Positions 61,294-62,914 of a DNA stretch of 62,914 bases are shown piece after piece; positions within the stretch are counted from its first letter, which is position 1; each line of letters begins with the position of its first letter. The position numbers and the translations under genes are program-made. The DNA is from JAWXBR01 sp034440235 (GTDB lineage: Bacteria > Bacteroidota > Ignavibacteria > Kapaibacteriales > Kapaibacteriaceae). The notes under the pieces are model-generated. The model was not told the origin of the DNA. It made no database searches and saw only the letters and a program-made list of their open reading frames with translations. The stretch covers positions 1 to 62,914 of the forward strand of contig JAWXBR010000034.1 of assembly GCA_034440235.1 (NCBI GenBank), in the 5' to 3' direction.

Positions 61294-61401
61294 AGCATTG
61301 TTGAGAACGAAGTAGTCGGCAGCATTGTTGAGAACGAAGTAGTCCGCAGCATTGTTGAGAACGAAGTAGTCCGCAGCATTGTTGAGAACGACGCAGCAAT
61401 A
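61294..61401 (+). repeat. Four 27-bp tandem repeats downstream of the lipoprotein
   Basis: AGCATTGTTGAGAACGA(AGTAGTC) begins at 61294, 61321, 61348 and 61375, each 27 bp apart with few substitutions. They fill the space between the lipoprotein stop (61286-61288) and the next gene. There are no spacers, so it is not a CRISPR array. Confidence 0.9.
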
Positions 61402-61411
61402 GGAATGCAGC

Positions 61412-62059
61412 ATGAAGAGGCACGAACTTCGGGATATTATTGCCGGAGGCGAGTCTACAACGGTCGAATTCAAGCGCAAGTTCACGTCGCCTGAAAAGAT
61501 CGCAAAAGAGATTATAGCCTTTGCTAACACCTCTGGTGGTTGGCTTCTCGTCGGCGTGAACGACGATGGTTCGATACGTGGCGTCGAAAGCGAAAAGGAA
61601 GCAGTGGCTTTGCTCGAAATAGCTCGAGCTGTTATCGTTCCCGAGCTGCGTCTCGATATCGAGATCGTCGAGATCGAGTACAAAGACGTGCTCGTTGTGC
61701 GTGTGCCCGACAGTGCAAACAAGCCACACAGGCTCGTAAGCGACGACCCCACAGAACGCGCGCACGAACGCAAAGCCTTCATACGACAGGGCGAAAACTC
61801 GGTCGTCGCAAGTAGAGAAATGACGCGTGTCCTTCAGGCACGCAGCCCCTTTGCGGCCCCAATGACCCTTTCCATTGGCGACCGCGAACGCAGACTTTTT
61901 ATGTACTTGGAAAATCACGAGAAGGCATCGGTGAACGACTTCTCGCGCCTCGTAAATATCTCGCGCCGTCGCGCCTCGCAAATACTCGTCAAGCTCGTAC
62001 GAGCCGGCGTGCTGCACATTCACACCGATGCAGGACACGAGTACTTTACGCTGGTGTAA
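61412..62059 (+). CDS. AlbA_2 (Schlafen AAA_4) domain protein with winged helix
   Basis: A 215-residue soluble protein. The N-terminal AlbA_2 domain (about 1-130) has the hallmarks GESTTVEFKRKF, EIIAFANTSGGWLLVGVNDDG and AFIRQGENSVVASREM. The C-terminal part (about 150-215) is a winged helix (VNDFSRLVNISRRRASQILV and LVRAGVLHIH). The family is thought to bind nucleic acids and act in transcription control or as a nuclease; the role here is unknown. The AlbA_2/wHTH pair suggests a regulator. Confidence 0.85.
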   Translation: MKRHELRDIIAGGESTTVEFKRKFTSPEKIAKEIIAFANTSGGWLLVGVNDDGSIRGVESEKEAVALLEIARAVIVPELRLDIEIVEIEYKDVLVVRVPDSANKPHRLVSDDPTERAHERKAFIRQGENSVVASREMTRVLQARSPFAAPMTLSIGDRERRLFMYLENHEKASVNDFSRLVNISRRRASQILVKLVRAGVLHIHTDAGHEYFTLV

Positions 62060-62709
62060 TCACTTCACGATCAGCGTAGTTTTCGTTGTTGTGCCGCTAA
62101 CAATCGTGATGACGTATATACCCGAAGCTGAAGCCGCAAGATTCTGTAACCCACCCAATGCATACACGCCGCTCGAGCCATCAATCGTTACCGACTCAAC
62201 AAGACGTCCGTAGAGCGACGAAACGCGAATGGTTGCCGATGTGGATGGTGTGAAGTGGACAGCCGAAGCAGACGTGAACGGATGCGGCGAAACAGTCACG
62301 GTATTGTTTTCAATACGCTCATCAGTTTTTCCGGTAGTACTTGAACACCAAGTAGGCCGATTATTAAAAAACCATGGACAGGAGAGCGCATCATTCTGAT
62401 AAAAATCGAGAAGAAGAGTAGCGACTTTCGTAGTTCCAACAGGGTCTGAAGGATGCACTCCGTCTGACTTAAAATCAGTGTTGCAATTCCATGATACGTT
62501 AGGATTAGTTTGTTGTGGTGTAATTCCGTCTGACCACATGTAGATACCCCAGGATAGGAACGGCGAGGTTGCGCCAGATCCGGAATGTCGGAGCTGTATA
62601 TCACCATTAATTTGGTCTTCGATCACCTTTTTCACAGCCCAGCCCGTCCAGTAGGCATAAGGCTCAGGGTTTAAATATGACGTAGCATACCTTGCTGAAA
62701 TCCTGCTTG
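62060..62709 (-). pseudogene. 5'-truncated SGNH-like protein with T9SS tail
   Basis: A minus-strand coding remnant without a proper start. It reads YPSRISARYATSYLNPEP, WTGWAVKKVIEDQINGD and HPSDPVGTTKVATLLLDFY, resembling the C-terminal part of a secreted SGNH-fold hydrolase with a catalytic Asp-x-x-His (SDGVHPSD). A T9SS sorting domain follows (ENNTVTVSPHPFTSASAVHF to SGIYVITIVSGTTTKTTLIV). The upstream part is cut by a stop at about 62710, beyond which the sequence changes character. A shorter frame could start at GTG 62635, but without a signal peptide. Confidence 0.6.
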
Positions 62710-62842
62710 GATAGAAGCATTACAAAAGAGACCTTACGAAAGTTTTATGTGCTGGTACGACAACAAATTGTTGCCTGCGGGCAAACGATACGATCATAAA
62801 ATCAGACCCAAAGCACGGGGATGTCCGAAAGTTAGTTGAAAA
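62702..62842 (+). pseudogene. Unassigned coding-like fragment
   Basis: On the plus strand the frame is open from 62699 to a TGA at about 62837 and reads IEALQKRPYESFMCWYDNKL and LPAGKRYDHKIRPKARGCPK. The composition looks like real protein, but I do not recognise it. It begins exactly where the SGNH remnant ends, so the two may be separated by a rearrangement breakpoint. Confidence 0.25.
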
Positions 62843-62846
62843 TCAC

Positions 62847-62911
62847 AGAGGCTCCCGCCGCGATGGTAGATTGAGTTACCAGACTTAATCATCATCTACG
62901 AGGGAGCCTCT
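62847..62911. repeat. 10-bp inverted repeat before a start codon at the window edge
   Basis: AGAGGCTCCC (62847-62856) and GGGAGCCTCT (62902-62911) are perfect inverted repeats, 45 bases apart. The second arm contains the GAGG-like ribosome site immediately before an ATG at 62912-62914. They may be an operator, an mRNA structure hiding the start, or the end of a mobile element whose gene lies outside the window. Confidence 0.5.
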
Positions 62912-62914
62912 ATG

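Noticed and set aside
61294..61401. Possible CRISPR array
   Set aside because: The four 27-bp units are directly adjacent with no unique spacers and no cas genes nearby; they are simple tandem repeats.

Overview
The window looks like chromosome of a free-living bacterium of the Bacteroidota/Chlorobiota (FCB) group, most likely a Kapabacteria- or Ignavibacteria-like lineage. I see several large secreted proteins ending in type IX secretion (T9SS) sorting tails with Y/H-P-N-P motifs, Bacteroidota-type TAnnTTTG promoter elements, MutS2 with a Smr domain, an HPr kinase with no PTS genes beside it, and the thioredoxin/DUF6952/peroxiredoxin neighbourhood. The exact lineage is inference; no rRNA or tRNA gene was recognised.

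Layout. 0.2-6.1 kb: a T9SS beta-propeller protein, an LVIVP-repeat remnant, peptide deformylase and a HAD hydrolase (minus strand), then divergently yqeY-mutS2. 6.3-8.65 kb: a complete IS21-family element with four-base target duplication and 23-bp phased terminal repeats; its istA is broken and its istB intact. 8.7-12.9 kb: accC-purL-doxX. 12.9-18.1 kb (minus): a LolC/FtsX-type permease, two paralogous barrel-like exported proteins (one frameshifted), and a kbl-hbd pair. 18.1-29.1 kb: a glycosyltransferase and three giant VPS10/BNR-type T9SS proteins, with mnmA between the first two. 29.1-33.6 kb: thioredoxin, DUF6952 and peroxiredoxin, then tgt-yajC-ribBA-greA. 33.7-36.1 kb: a secreted SGNH/sialate-acetylesterase-like protein.

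36.0-55.2 kb is an accessory island, mostly for metal handling: a calcium-type P-type ATPase, a Phd/VapC toxin-antitoxin pair, a di-heme peroxidase, a split CusA-type RND pump, an SLC13 anion transporter, a tiny Cys-heptad protein, CopZ, an archaeal-type (type II) GAPDH, a frameshifted HMA domain, a CPD-motif copper-type ATPase, a TolC protein and two periplasmic adaptors. The island is compositionally mosaic and contains none of the nine copies of a 10-mer (GTAAGGGGCT) that recurs in the rest of the window.

55.3-62.9 kb returns to housekeeping: accD, arginase, a barrel protein, hpf, hprK, a peptide-binding lipoprotein and an AlbA_2/Schlafen-type regulator, then remnants at the right edge. 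Three successive gene junctions here, plus the 3' end of accD, carry 27-37 bp tandem duplications, several of which copy stop or start regions of the neighbouring genes. Together the non-island genes cover fatty acid synthesis entry (accC, accD), purine, riboflavin and arginine metabolism, tRNA modification (mnmA, tgt), protein maturation and secretion (def, yajC), ribosome hibernation, and secretion of large cell-surface proteins.
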